A stretch of 64,000 bases of DNA, from assembly GCF_000237085.1 (NCBI RefSeq), contig NC_016627.1, positions 1,674,001-1,738,000 of the forward strand, given 5' to 3'. Of the stretch, positions 49,104 to 60,300 are shown piece after piece (the first letter of the stretch is position 1; each line of letters opens with the position of its first letter). The position numbers and the translations under genes were made by a program. The notes below the pieces were generated by a model that saw only the letters and a list, made by a program, of their open reading frames with translations, was not told the DNA's origin and searched no databases. Source of the stretch: Acetivibrio clariflavus DSM 19732. Its GTDB lineage: Bacteria > Bacillota > Clostridia > Acetivibrionales > Acetivibrionaceae.

Positions 49104-49502
49104 ATGAAGAAGTTTTTAATAAAGGTTAACGGAAATCAATATGAAGTGGAAGTGGAAGAAATTAGAGACGGTAGTTCAGCTACTGAAGCCGTTACATACA
49201 GTGCTCCTGAGGCAAAACCGGCTCCGGCAGCATCTCCTGCACCTGCACCGGCGGCAGCACCAAAGAAAGACAGTACAGCACCGGCAGGGGCAACAAAAGT
49301 TACAGCACCTATGCCAGGTACAATTCTCGGCGTAAAAGTAAATCCCGGAGATACAGTTAAAAAAGGTCAGGTATTGTTAATTCTCGAAGCCATGAAAATG
49401 GAAAACGAAATAGTTGCACCGGTTGACGGTACAATTGCAACAGTAAATGTATCAAAAGGAACTTCAGTAAATGCCGGAGATTTGTTAGTGTCAATGAATT
49501 AA
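49104..49502 (+). CDS. Biotin carboxyl carrier protein (1.3S-like)
   Basis: 132 residues. A short conserved N-terminal segment ([19 protein letters not shown]) is followed by an Ala/Pro-rich linker (residues about 35-62) and a biotinyl domain with the biotinylated Lys98 in EAMKMEN. It shuttles carboxyl groups between the 12S and 5S subunits. Its ribosome binding site is AAAGGAGGA. It lies between the small subunit and the 5S gene. Confidence 0.93.
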   Translation: MKKFLIKVNGNQYEVEVEEIRDGSSATEAVTYSAPEAKPAPAASPAPAPAAAPKKDSTAPAGATKVTAPMPGTILGVKVNPGDTVKKGQVLLILEAMKMENEIVAPVDGTIATVNVSKGTSVNAGDLLVSMN

Positions 49503-49602
49503 TGGACAGTATTGCGTGGGATGTTTTTGCTAAAACTCTCAACGGAATTGGCATGATTGTTGCTTGAAAGCCCTTTCAAAAGGCAAAAAGGAGGTATGTA
49601 AA

Positions 49603-51000
49603 ATGGCTAAAGTAAAAATTACCGAAACCGTTCTTAGGGACGCGCATCAGTCACTTATAGCTACAAGAATGAGAATTGAAGAAATGATCCCTATTTTGGA
49701 GAAGTTAGATAATATAGGATACCATTCGTTGGAAGCATGGGGAGGAGCTACCTTTGATGCCTGCTTAAGATTTTTGAATGAAGACCCATGGGAAAGACTT
49801 AGGACAATTAAAAAGTATTGTAAAAAGACAAAGCTTCAAATGCTTTTAAGAGGTCAAAACCTTTTAGGATACAAACACTATGCTGACGATGTTGTTGAAT
49901 ACTTTGTACAAAAGGCTGTTGCCAACGGTATGGACATCATAAGAATATTTGATGCCCTAAATGACCCAAGAAATATTGAAACAGCAATTAAGGCGTGTAA
50001 AAAAGAAGGCGGTCATGCCCAGGGAACAGTTTGCTATACAATAAGTCCTGTTCACAATCTTGAACTGTTTGTAAAGGACGCAAAACAACTGGTTGAAATG
50101 GGTGCCGACTCCATCTGTATTAAAGATATGGCAGGTTTGTTAGTGCCTTATACAGCTTATGAACTTGTAAAGGCAATTAAGGAGAGTGTTAAAGTACCTG
50201 TTCAGCTTCATACCCACTATACCAGTGGTGTTGCTTCAATGACTTACCTTAAAGCAATTGAGGCAGGATGTGATATAGTTGACTGTGCTATATCACCTAT
50301 GTCAATGGGTACTTCTCAGCCACCAACTGAGCCGTTGGTTGCAACCTTAAAGGATACACCGTATGACACCGGTTTGGATCTCGCAAAGCTTAGTGAAATT
50401 GCCGATTACTTCAGACCGCTTAAGGAAAAATATGTTCAAAGCGGACTGTTGGATATCAAGGTTATGGGTGTAGATGTAAATACCCTTATATACCAAGTTC
50501 CTGGCGGTATGCTTTCAAACCTTGTTTCACAGCTTAAGCAGTCCAATGCTGTTGACAAGTTTGAAGAAGTGCTTAAAGAAGTACCGAGGGTTCGTGAAGA
50601 TTTCGGATATCCGCCGCTCGTTACTCCTACCAGCCAGATAGTTGGAACACAGGCAGTATTGAATGTAGTAACCGGTGAGAGATACAAGATGGTGCCAAAA
50701 GAATCTAAAGCCCTTGTAAAAGGAGAATATGGAAGAACTCCTGCTCCAGTTAATCCAGAAATACAGAAGAAGATTTTAAATGGCGAAGAGCCTATAACAG
50801 CAAGGCCGGCTGACTTTATAGAACCTGAATTACAGTCAATTAAAGAGCAGATGAAGGAATACCTCGAGCAGGATGAGGATATACTTTCCTATGCACTATT
50901 CCCACAGGTTGCCGAGAAGTTCTTCCAATATCGTAAAGCGCAAAAGTATAAGATTGAGCCGGAAATGGTGGACTATGAAAACAGGGTACATCCCGTATAA
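49603..51000 (+). CDS. Pyruvate/oxaloacetate carboxyltransferase (5S-like)
   Basis: 465 residues from ATG 49603 (AAAGGAGG 8 bases upstream; the frame is open from TTG 49564). The metal-binding TIM-barrel motif TETVLRDAHQSLIATRMR, ICIKDMAGLLVPYTAY and CDIVDCAISPMSMGTSQPP mark the carboxyltransferase domain. It exchanges CO2 between biotin and pyruvate/oxaloacetate. With the 12S and carrier proteins it would form an oxaloacetate/propionyl-CoA transcarboxylase. Confidence 0.92.
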   Translation: MAKVKITETVLRDAHQSLIATRMRIEEMIPILEKLDNIGYHSLEAWGGATFDACLRFLNEDPWERLRTIKKYCKKTKLQMLLRGQNLLGYKHYADDVVEYFVQKAVANGMDIIRIFDALNDPRNIETAIKACKKEGGHAQGTVCYTISPVHNLELFVKDAKQLVEMGADSICIKDMAGLLVPYTAYELVKAIKESVKVPVQLHTHYTSGVASMTYLKAIEAGCDIVDCAISPMSMGTSQPPTEPLVATLKDTPYDTGLDLAKLSEIADYFRPLKEKYVQSGLLDIKVMGVDVNTLIYQVPGGMLSNLVSQLKQSNAVDKFEEVLKEVPRVREDFGYPPLVTPTSQIVGTQAVLNVVTGERYKMVPKESKALVKGEYGRTPAPVNPEIQKKILNGEEPITARPADFIEPELQSIKEQMKEYLEQDEDILSYALFPQVAEKFFQYRKAQKYKIEPEMVDYENRVHPV

Positions 51001-51020
51001 TAGATGAAAGATTAGGTAAT

Positions 51021-51055
51021 GGGACTTTATGTGAAAGCTTAAAGTCCCTTTATTT
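51021..51055 (+). terminator. Rho-independent terminator after the 5S gene
   Basis: GGGACTTTA (51021-51029) pairs with TAAAGTCCC (51040-51048) across a 10-base loop, followed by TTTATTTTA. Confidence 0.75.
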
Positions 51056-51693
51056 TAACAATTTTCATGTAGATATACAAATTGTTCTCTGTTACTTGTA
51101 AAGCTTAATACTCTAATATTACTTCCCTTTTTGATTCTTTTACCGCACTTAAGGCAGAATATATTAGCTTGTTTCATAACACCGTAGGACAATTCCGGTT
51201 TTATGTGTTCATATTTGCTCCAGCTGTTCCACCCGGTTTTGCATAAATCAATTCTATTTTCAAAGTCAGCAAAAACCCATCTTAACAGTTTATGAAAATG
51301 AAAGGGATACTTGGTGTATTGGATATAGGCTTTGGGAATACCGAGTTTTTCGGTATAGAGCGCATAATTTTTTTCAACCACATCTTGTACTCTTCCGCTT
51401 ATCTGTGTCATATACCAGCAATATCCCTGGCTGTTCAGCCATTTGCGAAGCTTTTCAAACATGTATCCCCTGCATATTTCAATAGTTTCGTTTTTGCTCA
51501 CCTTCATTGCTTTGAAAGCGTCAGAAACAATATTTACAACTTCATCGAGATAATATTTATATTTAAAGTTTTCTTTATTGTAGAGTTCTACAGGGATTAT
51601 CTCGAAAAAATATTCATTTGTCTCCGGACGGTATACTCCAATACAGGTCCCGCCCACAAAACTTCCGCTTCCTGCGTCGTCAATTTGTATCAT
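51055..51693 (-). CDS. Conserved hypothetical protein with N-terminal acidic DD motif and C-terminal CxxC
   Basis: 212 residues on the minus strand. It opens with MIQIDDAGSGSFVGGTCIGV, whose Asp-Asp followed by small residues recalls the first strand of RNase H-like folds. The C-terminus has a zinc-ribbon-like CLKCGKR about 35 residues from the end and a final Cys. I do not recognise a named family. It is transcribed towards the 5S gene and has no obvious partner. Confidence 0.6.
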   Translation of the reverse strand: MIQIDDAGSGSFVGGTCIGVYRPETNEYFFEIIPVELYNKENFKYKYYLDEVVNIVSDAFKAMKVSKNETIEICRGYMFEKLRKWLNSQGYCWYMTQISGRVQDVVEKNYALYTEKLGIPKAYIQYTKYPFHFHKLLRWVFADFENRIDLCKTGWNSWSKYEHIKPELSYGVMKQANIFCLKCGKRIKKGSNIRVLSFTSNREQFVYLHENC

Positions 51694-51843
51694 TATTATC
51701 TTCTCCGTATGTAAATTGGTGTTTAATTATTAGTATATGTAGATAATTGGATTTTATTGAAGGTTAATTTTCAATAAAAGTATTTATTGATGCAGAAGAA
51801 AAAAAGAATTTTGAAGAAGTAGTTAATTATTTAACAAAAAATA

Positions 51844-51873
51844 TTTACAATTTTATATATAAAATGTTATAAT
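51844..51873 (+). promoter_or_regulatory. Predicted promoter of the RHS locus
   Basis: TTTACA (51844-51849), an 18-base spacer and TATAAT (51868-51873), 117 bases before the first codon at 51990. No gene lies between it and the minus-strand gene at 51693. Confidence 0.55.
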
Positions 51874-51989
51874 ATTCGGCAGTAATTGGATATTATCTTT
51901 AAAAAAGTATATGATTACTATTAAAAATCATTAAAAGATGCACTTAAAATAGAAATATTAAAACGAAATGAAGGGGAGAAAATGTAAAT

Positions 51990-54326
51990 ATGTGTAAAGG
52001 TCAAAAAATAATTTCACTAATCATTTCTATAGTCTTTATTGCTCAGATATTAGTTACAAATTTATCTTTGCCTTTTAGTACAGCAAAGGTATATGCTGCA
52101 ACTGAACAGATATCTGATTACATTTCAGAATATTCTCCTGACGAATTACCGGGAAATCCAAGTTTAGACGATAATACGGATAACTTGGTGCCTTATGTAG
52201 AGAAATCAAGTGAACAAACGGTAGTTACAACGCCAGCGGTATCTGAATCTGAAGAATCACTTCCAACTGAAAGTTCAACACCAATATCAATAGAGACAGC
52301 AAACCCAACTGGCACGTTGACAGTAACACCTACACCAACTCCAACAATATTGCCTACAGAAGCAGTAGCGCCAACACCTATCGAAACAGTGACTCCAACA
52401 ATATTACCAACCAATACAGTGACACCGGCAGTAACTCCAACAATAGTACCTACAGAAACAGTAGAGCCAACACCGGAAGTAACACCAACTCCATCTCCAA
52501 CAGAAACACCAACAATACCACCAACGGTAACAGTGACACCAGTATTACCTACACCAACACCAGAAGAGTCATTAATAACACCAACAGCAACTGCATTAGA
52601 AACACCAATGGTAACACCAACACCTCAAGTGACTATGCCGGAAGAAATTACATATAATGCTCCCGAGGTTTTAGATGTTGTTGTTTCAAGTTCAACTATT
52701 ACTTTAACTTGGGAGCCAATAATCGGAGCATCAGGATATATTGTATATATTGATGGTATAAAAGTTGAAATAGGTAATGTTTCAACTTATGAAATTGAGG
52801 GCTTAAAAGCAAATACAACTTATACTATAACCATTATGGCCTTTGATGAAGCCGGAAATTTCTCTCCAGAGAGTGAGGCTATCAATGTACTTACTTTGCC
52901 GGATGTAGTATCAGACATAACTACTCAAGCAACTGATACAAGTGTTACTTTATCATGGGATAAATTAAGTGAAATAGATGGATATGATATAGAAGTAGAT
53001 GGTGAATTGACTGAAGGATTGACAAGTGAGACATATATCCATTCTAACTTACTGCCTAATTCGAAACATTCTTACAGAGTAAGGGCAAAAAATGCATCAG
53101 GCTGTGGTGAATGGAGTGAACTAATTTCAGTAACCACAATGCTTGAAAGTCCTCTATTAGCAACTACAATAACTGAGGATAAAGTCATTATCACTTGGGG
53201 CAAGGTTCAAGGTGCGGATGAGTATGAAGTAATAAGAGATGGGATTATATTATGTACTACGACTGAATTGAGTTATGTAGATGAAGATTTGGTTATTGGT
53301 GAAACCTATGTATATTATGTTATAGCCAAAAATGCAGAAGGTAACGTATCAGCTGCAGGCAAAATAAATGTATTATTCGTAAATAATACCTATATTAATA
53401 GTAATAAAGTTTTAAATGGTGACCTGACAGTGATGAATTTGTACCTTACTGGAGGTACATTAAACTTAAACGGTTATAAGTTAACAGTAAAAGGAAACCT
53501 CTATCAAACAGGCGGAACGATGTATATAAATGGAGGAAGCCTAGAAGTAGAAGGAGATTATAAAATAGAGGATGGTAATTATTATTGCTATGCGTATTTA
53601 AAAATGACAAATGAAAATGACTATGTAAAAGTAAATGGGAACTTTTATACAAAGTCGTATTATAGCCACAAGGGATGTTTAACAGCCGGGGTGTTAGAGG
53701 TAAAGGGTAATTTTACGGAAAAAAGAAATGGCCAAGAGAATAATTTTTATGGGAGTGAAACACATAGAGTACTATTAAGTGGAGATACTTTGCAAGAAGT
53801 ATACTTGGGAGATTCGGTGAATTCCTGTTTCAATATATTAGAAATAACAAATGTAGAAGGGAAAGAAGTAAAGTTTACAAGTCCAGTTTCGTTAAATAAA
53901 TTAATAACAAACGGGTGTAAAGTAACGTCACTTGAATTTAAAAATAGAGAATGGAAATTGACAAGTGATGAATTGATAAATGGGGAATTAAAATTATCAG
54001 GTTCAACAATTAATTTAAACGGTTATAAGTTAACGGTAAAAGGGAATCTCTATCAAACAGGCGGAACGATGTATATAAATGGAGGAAGGCTGGAAGTAGA
54101 AGGAGATTATAAAATAGAGGATGGTAATTATTATTGCTATGCGTATTTAAAAATGACAAATGAAAATGACTATGTAAAAGTAAATGGGAACTTTTATACA
54201 AAGTCGTATTATAGCCACAAGGGATGTTTAACAGCCGGGGTGTTAGAGGTAAAGGGTAATTTTACGGAAAAAGAAATGGCCAAGAGAATAATTTTTATGG
54301 GAGTGAAACACATAGAGTACTATTAA
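51990..54326 (+). CDS. Giant secreted RHS protein, N-terminal part (FN3 and repeat modules)
   Basis: 778 residues before the frameshift stop. A signal peptide (about 1-36, ending in YAA) is followed by a long Thr-Pro linker (about 105-215) of the kind that joins cell-surface and cellulosomal domains. Three fibronectin III domains span about 220-470 (APEVLDVVVSSSTITLTWEP). Two near-identical beta-rich modules follow (NLNGYKLTVKGNLYQTGGTM is in both). In the second, an A5 tract at 54268-54272 replaces the A6 of the first, shifting the frame to a stop 54 bases on. One inserted A would join this to the 54338 frame as a single 3,757-residue protein. Confidence 0.85.
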   Translation: MCKGQKIISLIISIVFIAQILVTNLSLPFSTAKVYAATEQISDYISEYSPDELPGNPSLDDNTDNLVPYVEKSSEQTVVTTPAVSESEESLPTESSTPISIETANPTGTLTVTPTPTPTILPTEAVAPTPIETVTPTILPTNTVTPAVTPTIVPTETVEPTPEVTPTPSPTETPTIPPTVTVTPVLPTPTPEESLITPTATALETPMVTPTPQVTMPEEITYNAPEVLDVVVSSSTITLTWEPIIGASGYIVYIDGIKVEIGNVSTYEIEGLKANTTYTITIMAFDEAGNFSPESEAINVLTLPDVVSDITTQATDTSVTLSWDKLSEIDGYDIEVDGELTEGLTSETYIHSNLLPNSKHSYRVRAKNASGCGEWSELISVTTMLESPLLATTITEDKVIITWGKVQGADEYEVIRDGIILCTTTELSYVDEDLVIGETYVYYVIAKNAEGNVSAAGKINVLFVNNTYINSNKVLNGDLTVMNLYLTGGTLNLNGYKLTVKGNLYQTGGTMYINGGSLEVEGDYKIEDGNYYCYAYLKMTNENDYVKVNGNFYTKSYYSHKGCLTAGVLEVKGNFTEKRNGQENNFYGSETHRVLLSGDTLQEVYLGDSVNSCFNILEITNVEGKEVKFTSPVSLNKLITNGCKVTSLEFKNREWKLTSDELINGELKLSGSTINLNGYKLTVKGNLYQTGGTMYINGGRLEVEGDYKIEDGNYYCYAYLKMTNENDYVKVNGNFYTKSYYSHKGCLTAGVLEVKGNFTEKEMAKRIIFMGVKHIEYY
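53466..53812 (+). repeat. Direct repeat in the RHS gene, upstream copy
   Basis: About 347 bases nearly identical to 54015-54360 (offset about 549). It contains the A6 tract (53719-53724) that keeps the frame open. Confidence 0.85.
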
Positions 54327-54360
54327 GTGGAGATACTTTGCAAGAAGTATACTTTGGAGA
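54015..54360 (+). repeat. Direct repeat in the RHS gene, downstream copy with one base missing
   Basis: Near-identical to 53466-53812 but with A5 (54268-54272) in place of A6, the only length difference that I see. This deletion causes the frameshift. Confidence 0.85.
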
Positions 54361-57300
54361 TCCAACATACTCTAAATTCAACATCCTTCAAATAACAAAA
54401 CCACTAGACTATGGTTATACATTCAACGTACAACCTGTATGGAACCAACTTGAAGAAGTGTTTGCAGCCTCTACTCCTGCCGCCGGAACTACAGTAACCC
54501 TGAACGAACTTAACCCTGCCAGAAAAGAACTTGCCATGGCAGAAGTAAGCTCAAAGATCTATGTCTTTGGCGGTTGCACTGAAGAAGGCGAATACTTGGA
54601 TACAGTTGCAGAATATGACCCTCTTACAAACAAATGGACTGAATCTGAAAAAACTATACAGACCGGAAAGAGTGACATGGCTATTGCTGCAACTGACAGT
54701 GAAATATACATAATTGGAGGTTTTGACGGCGAAAACTACCTAAATACAGTAGAAGTATACAATCCTGCAGTAGGAGAATTTGTAAAACAAAATATTGAAC
54801 CTATGCCTACGGCAAGAAGGGGAGCGAAAGCAGTATATATAGACGGAAACATCTATGTAATGGGTGGATACAACCAAGACGGTTACTTAAATATTGTAGA
54901 GGTATATAATATTCAATCAAATACATGGACAACAGTAGAAAAGAACAACGACGAGGACTATTGGATGGAAGCCAGAACAGGGTTAGCAATTGCAACCTTT
55001 GGAGGCAATATCTATGTTTTTGGTGGATACAATGAAAACGGAAATTTATCAACTATTGAAAAATACGACCCCACTACAAATAAATGGACTAAACTTACAA
55101 CAACTTTGAAAGTTGCCAGAAGAGACCTTGGCGCATTGACAATGAGCGGAAAAATCTATGTGTTTGGTGGCAGAAATGACGGAGCTTTATCCATAGTTGA
55201 AGAATTTAATCCTGAAAACAATGCAATAAAACAAATGCAGCATCTTGGTACAAGCAGAAGTGCGTTTGGAGCTGCAGTAGCATACAACAGAGTCTATATT
55301 GTAGGAGGAGCTAATGGAGATAAGGTTTTAAATACCGTAGAGGAATACTTTACTCAAGCTATTCCGGGATTAAAATATTTAGGTACATTGAACGGACTTA
55401 AAGGCAACTCTCACCTTTACGATGTAAACGGAGTAAACAAGATAACAGGTAATTATGTTACACAAAGCCAGGATTTCTTTATAGAAAGCCCTGCCATTGA
55501 TTTGGAGATAACCAGAACCTATAATTCTGCTGATGCCGATTCAAAAGATTCAAGAGTAGCAGGGGGAGGCTGGATATTTAACTTTGAAACCTCTATCAGG
55601 GTTTTAGATGAGGGTTCCACTTATAAAGTTACTGCAACATCACTAAACCTTAGAAAAGAACCGGCCAATCTTGAAAAGTTAACCTATACTGATCCTATGC
55701 AGTGGACAATTATCGATAACTTAGCCAATGGAAGCAGTGTAACATTAGCCGGAATGCAATTAAAAGTAGGCGGAAGAACTTGGTATAAAGTTGTTACTTC
55801 AGAAAACGTTGTAGGATGGGTTTGTGCAAGTTACCTAAAGAGCGTAAAAGGTATCGAAGTTACCTATGGTTCAGGTAGTAAAGTAATTTTTGAACCGGAC
55901 AATAAAGGCGGATATGTTTCACCACCGGGTATATATGATGAATTGACTAAATCAGGTAATACCGTTTATTTGACAACCAAGGACAAGATTACCTACGAAT
56001 ATGATTATTCAACCGGAAAACTCAAATACATACGTGATAGGTACGGCAATAAAATAAAATTCTATTATGAAGGAGGCAAACTCAGAAAAATCTATGACTG
56101 TGATCCTTCTAATGAAAATGTTGAAATAGGAAGAACTTTAACATTAAACTATAATGCCGATGGTAAGCTCGAATGCATAACCGACAATGCCGGAAGAAAA
56201 GTTTCCTATGCTTATAACACTCAAGGAAAATTGGAGACTGTAACAGACCTTAACAACAATAAAACAAAATATTATTACTATGGTCCAAATGAGAGCATTG
56301 CAGCACAAAGCAATAAGCTTAAAACTATTGCGCAAATAAACGGAAATACTGAAATTAAGCTATTAACCAATATTTATGACGGAACCGGAAGGGTATACAA
56401 ACAGTTTGATAATTCCGGAAGACCTACATATTATCTGTACAACGATATTATTGGTGATGAAAATTCTCCAAATTCAGCAGACAGTAGTGAGGTTTCCCGT
56501 AAGATAATTGATAAAAAGGGAAATACCTCTGAAGAAATTTACAATGTCAATTTTTCCGACAGACCTGTTAAAGAAATTGATAATTTAGGTAGAGAGACAC
56601 ATTACAAATACATCATAACCTATACTGATGGTAATGCTACTGCTTCTTATGACATAACAAACCTTACATATAAGGATATAAACAGCAATTTAAATGACCA
56701 TGAGCATAAAGCTTACAGATCAATGAGAAGTAACAATTTGCCTTTAAAAACTGAGATAATACAGGTTGCTGGAAAAGACGGAAATAAAGTTTACGGAAAT
56801 ACATCAGTAATTGAAAAAGATGCAAAAGGTAACGTGGTATATATTAAGAATGCCGATGGTACCGAAAAGAGATATGTTTATTATGATAATGGCGATTTGG
56901 AATACGAAATTGATGAAAATAACCAGCAGACCTATTACTATTACGAGCAGTATGATTCAACTGGAAAAAGCAGGCTTAAGATGGTGATTAAGCCATTAGA
57001 GAAAGGCGTTGTTTACACAAGATCTAATAGAGATCAACTTTTAGGTAAGGATTTAGATCCGGTGGATGCCGCAGTTACTATATACCAATATAAAGATACC
57101 GGAACAAAAATATTAGGATGCTTGGTGGAAAAAATAATTTATCCGGAGAAGACAACCCAAACTTTTGAATATCGCACTGATGGTGTACTCTTGTCTTCAA
57201 CCGATGGAGAAAATAAAACCACTACCTACGATTACGACAATTGCTTTAGAGTAAAAAGTGAAACAAGCCCATTGGGATATACAACAGAATATGAATACAA

Positions 57301-60300
57301 TGGCAATAATCAAGTAACAAAGGTTGTAAATAAGGATGTAGATGGCAGTAACTCAAGCATAAGCAGGACTACTTATGATTATGCCGGCAGAGTAAAAAAA
57401 GAAATAAACGTACTTATGTATGATGCTTCAAAAGATTCGGGACAAGACTATACAGGCAATGCTTCCACCGAGTATGAATATGACACCTATGGAAGAGTAA
57501 CAGTTAAGACTACAAATGTACTTAATCAAGACAAAACTCTATCAAAGTACACAACAAAATACTATTATGATGCTGAAGGCAATCTTGAAAGAGAAGAAAA
57601 GCCAAGTGGAGCTATATACATTTACAACTACGATTCGGTAAACAGATTGACAGCAATGTATTTCAAAAAGGATTCCAAATCCGATGCAGTCCTGTTGGAA
57701 GAGTATTTCTATAAAGACGGAGTAAAAATAGCTGAAAATAATTACGGTTTAATAAAGACTGTAAGAAAATATCTAAACAACAAAGAATATGCAGATACCG
57801 AGTATTTATATGACAATATGGGAAGGCTTGTAAAAGTTACAAACCCTGAAGATTACCAGGGAAACAGAACTTTTACAGCAACCGCTTATTATAAAGACGG
57901 AAAAGTTAAGAGTGTGACCGATGCAAGGGGTAACAGCACCTTGTATACCTATGGAAAATATGAAAACGGAAGAACCTATGATGAGGTATTTACTCCTGTT
58001 ACCGAGCAGAATGGTACTGTTAAGTACTCTTATTCTAAAACCATATATGACAAAAACGGAAGAAAAGTTCTTGAAATTACTTACAGTGACCTTGTAGAGG
58101 TTATTGAAGAGGACGGAACATATTCAATAAAAGGCAACGCACCTCAAAAATGCTCTGTAGTTGAATATAACTATTATAAAAATGACTTGGTTAAGAGCAT
58201 TATAAGCTATTACGCAGATATGAGCACAATTAAATACTCAGGTTCTAATAGAGTTGACTACAGATATGATGATGACGGAAATCTCATTGAAGAAAAGACA
58301 ACCTTTGATTCCGGTAAGCAAACTATTAAGGTTTACCTTGACTACAATATGTACGGTAAACCTGCTAAGATAGCCGATCTTATAAAGAAAGATGATTTGG
58401 ATAAGGATATTTACAATGCAGAGGAAGAACCCATTGTAACATACACTAGCTTATTTGAGCAGAATAGTGACGGAACTTGTGATTTTGGACCTTATAGCGA
58501 CTATTCCGACTATTTTGCAATTGTTACGAAATACAGTAATTTTGACAAAGCGGGAAACCCAGGAACAGTAACTAGCCCAAATACACAAACAGTAACATAC
58601 TACTATGACAGCTTAGGTCGCGTAGGAAAGCAAATTGTAATTGATAAAAACGTAACCGATATAAATGGCTCCGGCTTTATTACATCGGTTGAGACAATTA
58701 CGACCTATAATTGGGAAGGCAAAGTTATTGGTACCAGTGTTTATGCCAATAATGAAACCGGAAGAAAATTGCTTTTAAGTGAGCAAAATCAATATAACAG
58801 CCGTGGTTTGTTGGAGAAGACTATTCAAAAAGGTATTACTACAAAAGTATTTAACCGTAATACCAATGAAGAAACAGTAAAAACTCAAGATCTAACCACT
58901 GCTTATGAATATGACTTGGCTGGAAGGTTAGTAGCTGAGGTTACCCCTGAGAATTATGTGGGATACAAAGACGGCGAAGGACTTTTGGCAGAAGGCACAA
59001 CCAACAAGACAGAGTATGTGTATGATAAACAGGGAAGACTTATTGCAAAGGCTTTTCGTGGTAATATCAAAACATACAATGATTACACTAAGGAATTTGA
59101 TGAAAAGGAAAGATACATTGTAATTGAGGCATATAAATACGATGCCAACGGAAATGTAATTAAGAAGGTGGATGGTGAGGCGTATAATAAAGCCTATGAA
59201 AATGCTGTAACCCAACAGAAATCCGTTGCAATTGAAGCAATAATCAATGACGCTTACGGTGTGGAGTATACTTACAACCTTGCAAACCAATTGGAGACCA
59301 TAAAGAATCCTGAATTTACAGGAGCTAACGGTAGAAACTACAATATAAAATACAGCTATGACGGCCTGGGAAGAATAGTTAGTGAAACTACGGCCTATGG
59401 CTTAAACAAGACGTTGGTAACTGAAGTCTATGGTGTGCCTGTGCAAGTATCTGCCTTGTCTTACAGCCATACAAAATACTTGTATGACGATGTAAACAGA
59501 AAGTTGGATGTAATAGTTATAGATAATGTGGATAATCCGCTCTATACCGAATATAGGCTAAGGACTGAATATTATGACTATGCAGGAAATATCAAAAAGA
59601 TAGTGGATGCAAACGGAAATGAGATATCTTATGAGTACAACAGCCTTGGATTACAAAGAAGTGTTACTTACCCGGGAGATTCATCAATACCTGCAAACAA
59701 TGTAGTATATAAGTATGACTCAATGGGTAATTTAAGATATCAAAAAGACAGTGTGGGAAATGTAAAAGAATATGAATATGACCTCTTTAGCCGTATAACC
59801 GGTGAAAAAACATATGGAACAGACGATGATAATGCCAATGAAACAGAAGTGCGCTATTTGTATGACCTGTACGGAAATGTTAAGTACAAGATAGATGCCA
59901 ATAATACCGTTACAAAATATGAATATGATGAGCTTGGAAGACTTACAAGAAGCGTAATAGATAATGTTAAAGTAATAGAACCGGCTACAGGAGTTGACAG
60001 CACAACCCGTACATCAACCCATGAAACATTAAACTATTACGACAAAAACGGCAATGTATTACATGAAGTTACGAAAGTAACGGAAAAAGATAAATCAAAA
60101 AACACTACAAAATCATCCTATAGTGTATACTCATACGAATACGACGGCATGGGAAGACTTGTACGCAAAATTGACCCTGTCGGAAATATAATAGAAAAAA
60201 TAAACTACAACAGAAACAGTGCACAAATAGAGTCCTACGATGGAGAAGACCATAAAAAGACCTTTGAATACAATAAAGACGGAAAACTAAGTGTAACAAA

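Noticed and set aside
52310-52640. CRISPR-like or satellite repeat in the Thr-Pro coding stretch
   Set aside because: The periodicity comes from a PTxT-rich protein linker in a continuous frame; there are no fixed repeats and spacers.
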